DNA from: CAYFNF01 sp964344485
GTDB lineage: Bacteria > Patescibacteriota > Patescibacteriia > UBA9570 > XYC2-FULL-38-9
Reading direction: 5' to 3'
DNA: 64,000 bases
NCBI GenBank assembly: GCA_964344485.1
Contig: CAYFNF010000003.1
Location: 237,666-301,665, forward strand
In this document: positions 25,793 to 33,433 of the stretch, piece by piece
Layout: each line of letters begins with the position of its first letter
Position numbering within the stretch: position 1 is the stretch's first letter
The notes under the pieces: model-generated
Seen by the model: the letters and a program-made list of their open reading frames with translations, nothing else
Told to the model about the DNA's origin: nothing
The model's database searches: none
Position numbers and translations under genes: made by a program

Positions 25793-26824
25793 CTATTGAT
25801 TATTGACAATAGCGTCACTAATGCTATTCATGTTCTGCACATAATCCTTAGCCAAAGGATCAACCTGTACAACAGTACCATCAATTTCATCCGCAACTAT
25901 CTCGGCGTTATACGTACTGAACTGTTTCTGTACAAAGATAATGGTCACGCTCTCTTCTTTTGCTTCTTCAATGAGCTCTTCCAATTGCGCAGCAGTCGGC
26001 TCCTTGCCTTCGATCTCAATAGAGATCTGCTCAAAGCCGTACTCATCCAAGAAGTAACCGAACGCTGGATGATATACAATCACTTTCTTGTTCTCTATCT
26101 CGCCTAATATCTTCTTCGCTAATTCATTTGCCTTGTCTAACTCCTGTTCATACGCTTGTTTATTAGCGGTGTAATACTCCTTATTGTCTGGATCTAACTC
26201 AACTAACACGTTATAGATATTTCTTATGTATATCTTGGCATTAGTAGTGGATAACCATGTGTGCGGATCGATCTCGTGATCTTCATGGTCGTCCTCATGT
26301 TCATCTGCTTCTTCCTCGTGATCGTGACCATCCTCGTCATGCTCGTCCTCATCCTCATGTTCATCTGCTTCTTCTTCATGGTCATCACCATCCTCATCAT
26401 GTTCGTGAGAATGCGCTTCTATCTCTCTTACCTGAACACCTTCTGCTCCATTTATCACTTTCATGCTTGAATTCTGCGCAATGATTTTATCCATGTATGC
26501 GTCTTCAAACTCGATATAGCCAGCTTTCACATACAAATCGATGTCAGAGATTTTTTTTAGTTGTTGCGGGGTGAGCTCATACGAATGCGGCTCATACCCT
26601 GGCGGAATGACTTCTTCTACCTGTACTTTATCGCCACCTACTTTTTCAACAAATTCAACCAACGGCGATATACTTACCATGATATCGATCTTTTTGTCTG
26701 CTACCTCGACTTCAGCTACTGGTTGTGTAGTCTTTGCGCAACCAGACGCAACCACGACCGTCAGTAAAAGAGCGGGTAATAAAATCCAGGCGTTTCTCTT
26801 AAATCGTATTTTTAATGTTTTCAT
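25793..26824 (-). CDS. ZnuA-like metal-binding lipoprotein
   Basis: Substrate-binding component of Zn/Mn ABC transporters (cluster A-I). 343 residues from the ATG at 26824. Lipobox VVASGC anchors it after processing. Metal ligands are expected at His in PPGYEPHSYELTP, His in IDPHTWLS and His in VYHPAFGYFLDEYG. Between the first two lies an unusually long His/Asp/Glu loop made of a tandem duplication (DHEEEADEHEDEDEH and HDHEEEADEHEDDHE). No permease or ATPase gene is nearby. It lies 14 bp behind the Fur-family gene. Confidence 0.92.
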   Translation of the reverse strand: MKTLKIRFKRNAWILLPALLLTVVVASGCAKTTQPVAEVEVADKKIDIMVSISPLVEFVEKVGGDKVQVEEVIPPGYEPHSYELTPQQLKKISDIDLYVKAGYIEFEDAYMDKIIAQNSSMKVINGAEGVQVREIEAHSHEHDEDGDDHEEEADEHEDEDEHDEDGHDHEEEADEHEDDHEDHEIDPHTWLSTTNAKIYIRNIYNVLVELDPDNKEYYTANKQAYEQELDKANELAKKILGEIENKKVIVYHPAFGYFLDEYGFEQISIEIEGKEPTAAQLEELIEEAKEESVTIIFVQKQFSTYNAEIVADEIDGTVVQVDPLAKDYVQNMNSISDAIVNNQ

Positions 26825-26838
26825 ATTCTTTTTATTAA

Positions 26839-27207
26839 TTATGAACAATTATTACAAATACCTGTTAAGGTTAATTGGTGATTTACATTAGAAAAATTCT
26901 TAACTCTAATCGTAGACATCCTACATGAAGTGCATTGCACAGTACCACATTCACGACAAGTAATATGATGGTGGTGCTCTACAGCAAGATAGTAGTAGCT
27001 CTCCTTATCTACTTTCTCTTCCTGAACAATGTTCAGCTCAGTAAACAGTTTGAGCGTACGATACACAGAAGCTAAATCCACAGCACCTTTTAATTGTTTA
27101 TGAATGCCCTGACTATTCAGCGGAGTATGCTGTTTCTTTAACACCTTAAGAACGGCCAACCTTGGCTTGGTTAGAAAATGTCCGTGTTCTTTTAGAATTT
27201 CTTCCAT
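26839..27207 (-). CDS. Fur-family metalloregulator, Zur-like by context
   Basis: 122 residues from the ATG at 27207. Winged helix (TKPRLAVLKVLKKQ, VDLASVYRTLKLFTELNIV), the His-rich sensor HHHHITCRECGTVQC and a C-terminal CNNCS, giving two CxxC zinc pairs. Upstream Met codons lie before the promoter. It is cotranscribed with the ZnuA-like gene, so zinc is the likeliest metal. A dyad overlapping its own -35 predicts autoregulation. Confidence 0.93.
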   Translation of the reverse strand: MEEILKEHGHFLTKPRLAVLKVLKKQHTPLNSQGIHKQLKGAVDLASVYRTLKLFTELNIVQEEKVDKESYYYLAVEHHHHITCRECGTVQCTSCRMSTIRVKNFSNVNHQLTLTGICNNCS

Positions 27208-27215
27208 AGTGCAAT

Positions 27216-27254
27216 AGTATACCACACTCAAGATAATTGCAAATGATTCGCAAT
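27216..27254 (-). promoter_or_regulatory. Autoregulated fur-znuA promoter with Fur-type operator
   Basis: The palindrome TTGCAAAT-G-ATTCGCAA (core of 27236-27254) has one mismatch between half-sites and the usual 7-1-7 Fur-family architecture. It covers the -35 region. The extended -10 (TGG then TATACT; plus-strand AGTATA 27216-27221) lies 8 nt before the ATG, so the mRNA is near-leaderless. Confidence 0.65.
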
Positions 27255-27350
27255 ATTTGTATAAGCCTATTAATACAAGGAGCATAGTACATTCTTGCTC
27301 ACCTGCAAATATCTGGAGCCATTAGATGTTTTTTGATATGATACGTATAT

Positions 27351-27611
27351 ATGAAAACACTACTACAGTATAAACTGTATCCACTGTACGCGGCACTAAT
27401 GACTATTATCTTTGTGATTCTGTATTACTATGTGTATTTAGATAATTCATCCGGCTATTGGTGGCCGCTCCAAAAATCCATCGACACCGGAACGCTAGCA
27501 GATGCAACTGTCCCGAGTGTGCTGTTCTATGTTGTGCAAGCGCTGTTGCTCCTCGGTGTTGTTATTCTTGTAGGTTTGTATATTAAGAATCACAAATCGC
27601 AAAGAAAATAA
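27351..27611 (+). CDS. Small two-helix membrane protein
   Basis: 86 residues with helices at about 10-30 (YPLYAALMTIIFVILYYYVY) and 58-78 (FYVVQALLLLGVVILVGLYI) and a basic tail. An extended -10 (TGA then TATGAT) lies 8 nt before the ATG. The 27626 gene starts 14 bp downstream, suggesting an operon. No family recognised. Confidence 0.75.
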   Translation: MKTLLQYKLYPLYAALMTIIFVILYYYVYLDNSSGYWWPLQKSIDTGTLADATVPSVLFYVVQALLLLGVVILVGLYIKNHKSQRK

Positions 27612-27625
27612 AGAAAGATACGCTT

Positions 27626-27916
27626 ATGGAAAGTAAAAAAAAGAGCCTTGTTATAACCACGGTGTTCACTGTCCTCGGCATCCCTGGATCCTTTATCCTA
27701 TTTGGTATTATCGGTCTATTGATCGGCATGCAATACGGCGCATACCAGGACCACGATCATCGCCCTCCCTTTATTAGTGATCTACCAGGCTATGAAGGTT
27801 GGGGCCCATTCTATGGATTTATCTTTGGCATGATCGGAGTTATTCTTATGCTGATCGTCGCTATTTGGAAATTTAGACAAATAGCAAAAGATGACAATAA
27901 GACCACTGCTTCCTAA
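27626..27916 (+). CDS. Small two-helix membrane protein
   Basis: 96 residues. Helices VFTVLGIPGSFILFGIIGLL and FIFGMIGVILMLIVAIWKF flank an outer loop containing YQDHDHRPPF, whose His/Asp cluster could bind metal. It is second in a probable operon after 27351. No family recognised. Confidence 0.75.
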   Translation: MESKKKSLVITTVFTVLGIPGSFILFGIIGLLIGMQYGAYQDHDHRPPFISDLPGYEGWGPFYGFIFGMIGVILMLIVAIWKFRQIAKDDNKTTAS

Positions 27917-27964
27917 TTGCCGCAGGGGCCTACTAATAAACAAGCAATTGAATATAACACACAT

Positions 27965-28306
27965 ATGACCGTTCCTGAATACATAAAAAAACAACCTGCG
28001 AAGCAAAAGAGGCTCTTAAATAAACTAAGAAGGCTATTAAAGAAGACCTTTCCCAAAGCTGATGAATCAATGCACTACGGCGCTCCTTGGTATGATAGAA
28101 AAATCTACTTGCTTGGCTTGAAAGATTCTGTAAATATCGGTTTTTGTATAGATGGATTAGCAAAAAAAGAAACAGCCACACTTGAGGGTAATGGAAAATA
28201 CATGCAGCACCTGAAATTCAAAGAGGAGAAGGATATTGATGAAAAGGAACTGGTAAAAATTGCTAAGACAGTGATGAAAAAAGCTAAACCGTACAATAAA
28301 TGTTAA
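27965..28306 (+). CDS. DUF1801 domain protein
   Basis: 113 residues from the ATG at 27965; the longer frame begins with TTG directly after the previous stop and lacks similarity. Family features are MTVPEYIKKQPAKQKRLLNK, ESMHYGAPWYDRKIYLLGLK and the C-terminal ELVKIAKTVMKKAKPY. The fold (YdhG-like) has no confirmed biochemical role. It precedes the AraC-type gene by 17 bp. Confidence 0.85.
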   Translation: MTVPEYIKKQPAKQKRLLNKLRRLLKKTFPKADESMHYGAPWYDRKIYLLGLKDSVNIGFCIDGLAKKETATLEGNGKYMQHLKFKEEKDIDEKELVKIAKTVMKKAKPYNKC

Positions 28307-28323
28307 TATAGTTCCTATTCAGT

Positions 28324-29232
28324 ATGGATTTGAGGAAAAAATACATTGCGAGCATCAACAGAGTTATTGACTATATATCAAACAATCTTACTCAGGAGTT
28401 GAGCTTGGAGACTCTGTCAGCTGTGGCTGGGTTCTCCCCTTTTCATTTTCATCGTTTATTTAAAGCATTCATGAATGAGACACTGAATGCCTATATAAAG
28501 CGAATTCGTCTTGAAAAAGCGATCTACTATTTGTCAGTGAATGCTGATATGTCCGTAACGGAAATTGCATATCAGTGTGGTTTTTCCAGCGCACAAGCAA
28601 TGGCGCGCGACTTTCAGAAACAGTATAACAAGACACCCTCTGACTATCGCAAGATCTGCAACTCAGATAGCAAGAATTGGAAAGACCAGCTTCAAGCTCT
28701 TTATTATGATGAACACATAACCAAAGAGAAAGGAGGTGAATTAGACATGAACGTGAAAGTACAAGATATGCCAGAGATGCATATTGCGTATGTACGTCAC
28801 ATTGGTCCATACAAGGGTGACTCAAAACTGTTTGAAGGATTATTCAATACTCTAATGGGCTGGGCTGGTCCACGAGGATTGTTTGTTCCACAAAAAACCA
28901 AGATCTTAACAGTGTACTATGATGACCCACATGTAACAGATGAGAAGAAGCTGCGCGTTGATGCAGCAATTACTATAGATGAAGGTGTCGAGGTAGAGGG
29001 GGAAATTGGAAAATCAACCATCCCGACAGGTAAATATGCAATTGCTTCGTTTGGAAAGCTCGGTTCTGATGAATACGAACAAGCATGGAACCAGCTGTAT
29101 AAAGAGTGGTTGCCAGAAAGTGGATACCAACCAGCTGACGGGCCGTGCTACGAGAACTACCTCTCTGACCCCAAGCAAGATCCAGACGGTAAATGTGACA
29201 CTCAGATATGCATCCCCGTTAAACCAGCATAA
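28324..29232 (+). CDS. AraC-type transcription factor with GyrI-like effector domain
   Basis: 302 residues. Residues 1-110 form the double helix-turn-helix (LSLETLSAVAGFSPFHFHRL and VTEIAYQCGFSSAQAMARDF). Residues 140-302 are a GyrI-like/SRPBCC-type small-molecule-binding domain (IAYVRHIGPYKGDS, YEQAWNQLYKEWLPESGYQP). Regulators of this architecture often sense drugs or cationic compounds; the inducer here is unknown. It may control the nearby DUF1801 or arsM genes. Confidence 0.93.
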   Translation: MDLRKKYIASINRVIDYISNNLTQELSLETLSAVAGFSPFHFHRLFKAFMNETLNAYIKRIRLEKAIYYLSVNADMSVTEIAYQCGFSSAQAMARDFQKQYNKTPSDYRKICNSDSKNWKDQLQALYYDEHITKEKGGELDMNVKVQDMPEMHIAYVRHIGPYKGDSKLFEGLFNTLMGWAGPRGLFVPQKTKILTVYYDDPHVTDEKKLRVDAAITIDEGVEVEGEIGKSTIPTGKYAIASFGKLGSDEYEQAWNQLYKEWLPESGYQPADGPCYENYLSDPKQDPDGKCDTQICIPVKPA

Positions 29233-29288
29233 TCTATTATCACAAGAAGCACCTAGAACACTCTGGTGTTTCTTGATATTATTATATT

Positions 29289-30029
29289 ATGAAAAAGAAT
29301 ATTAAAAAAATTGTTAAAAATAAATATAGTCAAATTGCATCAAGCGGATGTGGTTGTGATTGTAGATGTAGCAATGAGTACAGTGATGAAAAAATATCAA
29401 AAGAGATTGGATATACTAAAAAACAATTAAAAATAGCTGGCAATGCTAATATGGGATTAGGTTGCGGTAACCCAGTAGCTTTCAGTAGTATTCAAGAAGG
29501 AAATACTGTATTGGACTTAGGCTCAGGCGCTGGTATTGATTGTTTTATAGCTTCCCGGAAAGTTGGTTTAAAAGGAAAAGTAATTGGTATAGACATGACT
29601 GAAGAAATGATAGAAAAGGCAAGGAATAATGCAGTAAAACAAAATGCAAAAAATGTAAAATTTATTCTAGCTGAAATTGAAGATTTACCGCTAGAAAATA
29701 ATTCAGTAGATATAATTATTTCAAATTGTGTTATTAATTTAACTCCAGATAAATACAAAACATTTAAAGAAGCCTATAGAGTTTTAAAGCCAGGGGGGAA
29801 GATGTTTATCTCAGATATCGTATTATTAGAAGAATTAACTGCAGAGCAAAGAAATGATGATGATTTAATAGCTGGTTGTGTTGGTGGCGCCATTTTAAAA
29901 GAACGGTATTTAGATATTATAAACAAAGCTGGGCTCAATGCTAAAGTCGTTAATGTAAATAAAGAAATAAGTAAAAAACAATACCAAGGAATCGCTCTCG
30001 AAAGTGTAATGATTGAGGCTACGAAATAG
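29289..30029 (+). CDS. arsM: Arsenite S-adenosylmethionine methyltransferase
   Basis: 246 residues. SAM-binding motif TVLDLGSGAGIDCFIAS. Family cysteines appear in MGLGCGNPVAF, IIISNCVINLTPDK and IAGCVGGAILKERY, the three positions that bind As(III). An additional N-terminal Cys cluster (SGCGCDCRCS) may help bind metalloid. The gene is markedly AT-richer than its neighbours, suggesting transfer. The product would methylate arsenite to volatile or less retained species. Confidence 0.93.
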   Translation: MKKNIKKIVKNKYSQIASSGCGCDCRCSNEYSDEKISKEIGYTKKQLKIAGNANMGLGCGNPVAFSSIQEGNTVLDLGSGAGIDCFIASRKVGLKGKVIGIDMTEEMIEKARNNAVKQNAKNVKFILAEIEDLPLENNSVDIIISNCVINLTPDKYKTFKEAYRVLKPGGKMFISDIVLLEELTAEQRNDDDLIAGCVGGAILKERYLDIINKAGLNAKVVNVNKEISKKQYQGIALESVMIEATK

Positions 30030-30057
30030 TTTCTAACATCGACTCTGCTAGTAGCTT

Positions 30058-30086
30058 TTTAAAAACCCCTTATATAGGGGCTTTTC
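30058..30086 (+). terminator. arsM terminator
   Basis: AAAAACCCC, a 7-nt loop TTATATA, and GGGGCTTTT. Confidence 0.7.
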
Positions 30087-30101
30087 GATCTACTCTCAGT
30101 A

Positions 30102-30710
30102 CTATAAATCTTGCTGCTTGGAGACATCTTCTAATGGAAGCCTGATATACATACTACGTTCCTCGTCTATGTCATCACGAGACCCAAAATAGCACTCAAA
30201 TAGTTCAGGGTGCTCCTCGCGTAGTGTTGGAATAGGTACTTGTGTATATCCTCGTCTACGTGTTAATTGTCTACCAAGTGAATCTGCAGTACGTATAAGA
30301 ATAATGTCATCCGGCCGATCCGCGAAACCATAACTCTCTAAACATCTTCCCAGTGTTTTCATGGGGTTAGTAGCAAAGAATCCACCTGCCCTACGAACAT
30401 CTACTCTGCGCTCATCATCATCAGCGGCTCCTGGAATGATACTTGCGGGAACGTCACCGAGTCTAGTCAAATAAAAAGAAACCTCAACTGCATCTGGAGT
30501 GCCCAATGCATACATCTCCCCGCTAGCAATCATCTCCTCAAGGTCTGCCACAGGTACCACACTTAGAGTGTTTGGGTGTTTATCGTTAACACGCTGCTGC
30601 GCATCATGAATTGCTTGTGCGTACGCTGTAATTTGCTGAGGCTGTAAATGCTCAGGGTCAAGCCGTGGAATTGGCTCTGGTCTGCGTCGCTCTCTTCTTC
30701 GATCATCCAT
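30102..30710 (-). CDS. Hypothetical protein, possibly GNAT-like at its C-terminus
   Basis: 202 residues. An Arg/Pro-rich disordered start (MDDRRRERRRPEPIPRLDP) precedes an alpha/beta region. The segment IILIRTADSLGRQLTRRRGY resembles the last strand-helix of GNAT acyltransferases, where a Leu/Arg-Gly-Tyr/Phe closes the acyl-CoA site, but a pyrophosphate loop is not clear. Isolated gene. Function uncertain. Confidence 0.6.
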   Translation of the reverse strand: MDDRRRERRRPEPIPRLDPEHLQPQQITAYAQAIHDAQQRVNDKHPNTLSVVPVADLEEMIASGEMYALGTPDAVEVSFYLTRLGDVPASIIPGAADDDERRVDVRRAGGFFATNPMKTLGRCLESYGFADRPDDIILIRTADSLGRQLTRRRGYTQVPIPTLREEHPELFECYFGSRDDIDEERSMYIRLPLEDVSKQQDL

Positions 30711-30735
30711 TGTTTTATATAAGCTATTTATATAT

Positions 30736-30991
30736 TCATCGTACTAAAAAAATGGACTCTCCGTCAACGGTTACTCCGTAAGGGATGAATTCAAACAAAT
30801 AATTAGCAATGAAGATCAAATCCTGGGAGCGAGTCCAGATGTCATCGACCCGCCAACCCTTGACAAAAAGCTTTTTTTGCTCTATGCTCTTTTGGATTAA
30901 CAAACAGTCTGAACTAAAAGAACAGTTTAGACTCTTGGCACTCCGGGCATACCCAATTCCTGCAACAGATTGTAACGTATTCCTCGAGCAT
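30736..30991 (-). pseudogene. Frameshifted small zinc-ribbon-like protein
   Basis: From an ATG at 30991 one frame reads MLEEYVTICCRNWVCPECQE and stops after SKLFF. The adjacent frame continues as QKSIEQKKLFVKGWRVDDIW and ends EFIPYGVTVDGESIFLVR at a TGA (30736-30738). The CC and CPEC pairs suggest metal binding. The total length (256 nt) is one base out of phase, so a single indel near the TTCTTTTAGTT tract would restore the gene. It lies next to a scaffold gap, so it may be an assembly error rather than true decay. Confidence 0.5.
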
Positions 30992-31000
30992 CGAGTAATA

Positions 31001-31167
31001 CGTATTTTTATATGAACAATTCAAACACGACATTTAAAAGTNNNNNNNNNNTTAGTGGGTTATTTGGCCCCCCCAAAACCCCGTCTCGCTCGCGCGCGTC
31101 TTTCTTTTTTTAACTACATATATTTTCGTATTTTTATATGAACAATTCAAACACGACATTTAAAAGT
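31001..31167. repeat. 41-nt direct repeat flanking a sequence gap
   Basis: Positions 31001-31041 and 31127-31167 are identical and both run into the start of the helicase gene. Between them are ten N (31042-31051) and about 75 bp including a C-rich tract. This is the signature of two contig ends joined without collapsing their overlap. Confidence 0.85.
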
Positions 31168-32364
31168 CTTGGTGTAAGCACGCCGTTGTTAGATATTCTG
31201 ACAGCAAAAAAAATCTCCGCACCAAGCCCAATCCAAGCACAGGCACTCTCCCCAATTACGCAGGGTAGCGATTGTATTAGCATTGCAGAAACCGGCAGCG
31301 GAAAAACACTGGCCTTTGTCTTGCCAATGATTCAATACTTAAGAAAAAATCGCAATCACCAAGCGCTGATCGTAGCACCAACAAGAGAACTTGCGTTACA
31401 AATCCAAGAGGTCTGCGACTGGTTTAAGCGATCACAAAAAGTATATTCTGTTGTCATCATTGGCGGAGAAAGTATGAAAAAACAGCTCCAGGAATTAAAA
31501 CGAAAACCACAGATCATCATTGCAACGCCCGGTCGATTAAACGACCATCTGCAGCAAAAGACCATTCGACTCGATGCAGCGTATTTCTTTGTGCTCGATG
31601 AAGCAGATAGAATGTTTGATATGGGTTTTGCTCCGCAAATTAAACAAATCTTGCGATATATGCCGGCAAGAAAAAATCGACAAACGCTCTTGTTCTCAGC
31701 AACCATGCCGGATGCAATTGCTCAGCTAGTAACGCAACATATGCGTGAGCCAGTACGTATTGAAATTGCCGCTTCTGGTTCTGTACCGAATAATGTATAC
31801 CAGGAGATTATCATCTTAGATAATGACCATAGAAAAAAAGCACTACTTGAATTACTGAACCAGACTTCAGACGCTGTACTTGTGTTTATGAGAACGAAGC
31901 ATCAGGCAAAAAAACTGACAAAGTGGTTGAGGGAGCAAAATTATAGAGCAGAAGAGCTGCACGGGAACCTTTCGCTTGCTGCGAGAAAAAGGTCGGTTGC
32001 TGCGATGCAATCCAAAAGGTCAAGGATTTTAGTTGCTACTGATGTAGCCGCCCGAGGAATAGATATTTCACATTTACGGTTGGTCATTAATTACGACCTA
32101 CCAGACAATCCTGAAGACTATGTTCATAGAATTGGTCGTACAGGACGCGCTGGTGTTAAAGGAAGAGCGGTATCGTTCGTACTAACGAATCAGAAGGATG
32201 AGCTACAACAAATTCAGAAACTCATTAATACCCGAATTCAACAAGCGCATTTAACACAGGTTCCATCAGCATCATTGTCGAATACTGCTAACAAAAAAAA
32301 TTCAAAGCGTGGCCGAAGCTCAAGATCTAATCGTAGAAAAAAACAATATCGTAGGAGAAGATAA
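31138..32364 (+). CDS. DEAD-box RNA helicase, RhlE-like
   Basis: 408 residues with every core motif: Q-motif PSPIQAQALSP, motif I AETGSGKT, Ia PTRELALQ, II VLDEADRMFDMGF, III SATMP, V ATDVAARGIDI and VI HRIGRTGRAG. The C-terminus is a short basic Ser/Arg/Lys tail (KRGRSSRSNRRKKQYRRRR), typical of the RhlE group. Unwinds short RNA duplexes in ribosome assembly or decay. The start duplicates sequence before the gap at 31042, but the gene itself is intact. Confidence 0.96.
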   Translation: MNNSNTTFKSLGVSTPLLDILTAKKISAPSPIQAQALSPITQGSDCISIAETGSGKTLAFVLPMIQYLRKNRNHQALIVAPTRELALQIQEVCDWFKRSQKVYSVVIIGGESMKKQLQELKRKPQIIIATPGRLNDHLQQKTIRLDAAYFFVLDEADRMFDMGFAPQIKQILRYMPARKNRQTLLFSATMPDAIAQLVTQHMREPVRIEIAASGSVPNNVYQEIIILDNDHRKKALLELLNQTSDAVLVFMRTKHQAKKLTKWLREQNYRAEELHGNLSLAARKRSVAAMQSKRSRILVATDVAARGIDISHLRLVINYDLPDNPEDYVHRIGRTGRAGVKGRAVSFVLTNQKDELQQIQKLINTRIQQAHLTQVPSASLSNTANKKNSKRGRSSRSNRRKKQYRRRR

Positions 32365-32386
32365 TAGGTTGATTTATTCTATAAAC

Positions 32387-32601
32387 TCAGTCTTGAAAAA
32401 AGTTACCTCTCCTAAAGGCAAAGTGTAATTTATTTATACGATTGCAGAAATGCTTTATCTTCTCTATCGGCCACAGCCCTCGAGTATATTGCGGCTCTCC
32501 GCCAACGATTGCTCCGTTAATAGAAATCATACACTCCTTTGAGTTGGACCTCGTGAATCTTCAGGACCTCCAGCTGGTAATGGTTCTCGTGGTTCGTTCA
32601 T
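32387..32601 (-). pseudogene. Remnant related to the C-terminus of the compact TraD-like ATPase
   Basis: From the ATG at 32601 a frame MNEPREPLPAGGPEDSRG ends at TGA after 24 codons. A second frame from ATG 32530 reads ISINGAIVGGEPQYTRGLWP and continues IEKIKHF to a TGA at 32387. The GEPQYT...WPIEKI segment matches the last residues of the neighbouring 32617-33321 protein (GEPQYTTSRWPVEKI). It looks like a duplicated, frame-disrupted tail; whether it is translated is unclear. Confidence 0.45.
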
Positions 32602-32616
32602 AGCGTTGCCTCTACG

Positions 32617-33321
32617 CTATATCTTTTCAACTGGCCAACGGCTTGTAGTATACTGCGGCTCCCCATCGCCAATATAGTAAAAGTGATACTGTTTCATGGC
32701 TGCGATATCTTTTGCAGTAGGTGACGCAAAATTCTCCTCAAGAAAGCGTCCGTCAATATTTCTGACTTTGAAAAATACCCATTGCTGCGCTTTTGAGAAC
32801 AGCTCTTCACGTTGTGCCCTGGAGTAATTGATGAGCGTCTGATCGCATAGTAGCGTCCTCGGTGTCTTCATATCAGCGCCGATATATTTACTGAACAACT
32901 CTTGGTCAGCTATATCTGAGGCTTGATCGATGATCAGCCACGCATCCTCGTCCAGAAGTGTGTATGCTTTCCTCACCACTTCTTGCGCAACCCCTCTGGT
33001 TGCTGCTGCACCGTCTTCTAATGTCTGCCCTTGTACAACAACGAATCCGTTAATAGCTTCCTGAGAAGAGAGGAATTCTTCCTGTGTAAGAAAAGTCGTG
33101 TGTTGTTTAACCTCTTCTGACTCTGTACGATCCTGGATGTCTCTGGCTAAATCTCCAAACGGATCATACAACAACCCGCGCTGCTTATTCTTTATTAACT
33201 CTAATGCCCAAAGCATTATAAAAACGGTCTTCCCTTGTCCGGCTTTTCCAAGAATGACTGTCGGACTTTGAACCGTTGATGAATCGATGGTCAGGCCATC
33301 ACCCACGTGCATTTCAAACAT
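32617..33321 (-). CDS. Compact TraD/VirD4-like P-loop ATPase
   Basis: 234 residues, much shorter than conjugative coupling proteins. Walker A VILGKAGQGKTVFI, the coupling-protein-type LLYDPFGDLARDI, Walker B DAWLIIDQASDI and the sensor-like TLLCDQTLIN are in the usual order. No membrane segment or all-alpha domain is present, so it is a cytosolic core module. No relaxase or type IV secretion genes are in view. The function may be DNA pumping or regulation; only the fold is supported. Confidence 0.75.
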   Translation of the reverse strand: MFEMHVGDGLTIDSSTVQSPTVILGKAGQGKTVFIMLWALELIKNKQRGLLYDPFGDLARDIQDRTESEEVKQHTTFLTQEEFLSSQEAINGFVVVQGQTLEDGAAATRGVAQEVVRKAYTLLDEDAWLIIDQASDIADQELFSKYIGADMKTPRTLLCDQTLINYSRAQREELFSKAQQWVFFKVRNIDGRFLEENFASPTAKDIAAMKQYHFYYIGDGEPQYTTSRWPVEKI

Positions 33322-33433
33322 ATAGTTATGTTACGTGTTAAATTGTTATGCAATTTTAGCACGAAAAGACGATGAAATCAAGCCCGCTCTCGGCCTGCCT
33401 GATAATTCCAATTATATCTGCTATGATAGTTGC

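Noticed and set aside
26270..26420. CRISPR-like or intergenic repeat
   Set aside because: The repeat is coding, in frame within the ZnuA-like protein, and explains its metal-binding loop. No CRISPR array was seen anywhere in the window.
30809..31015. Plus-strand 68-residue frame
   Set aside because: The minus strand of the same interval gives two adjoining protein-like frames (zinc-ribbon gene), so the plus frame is antisense.
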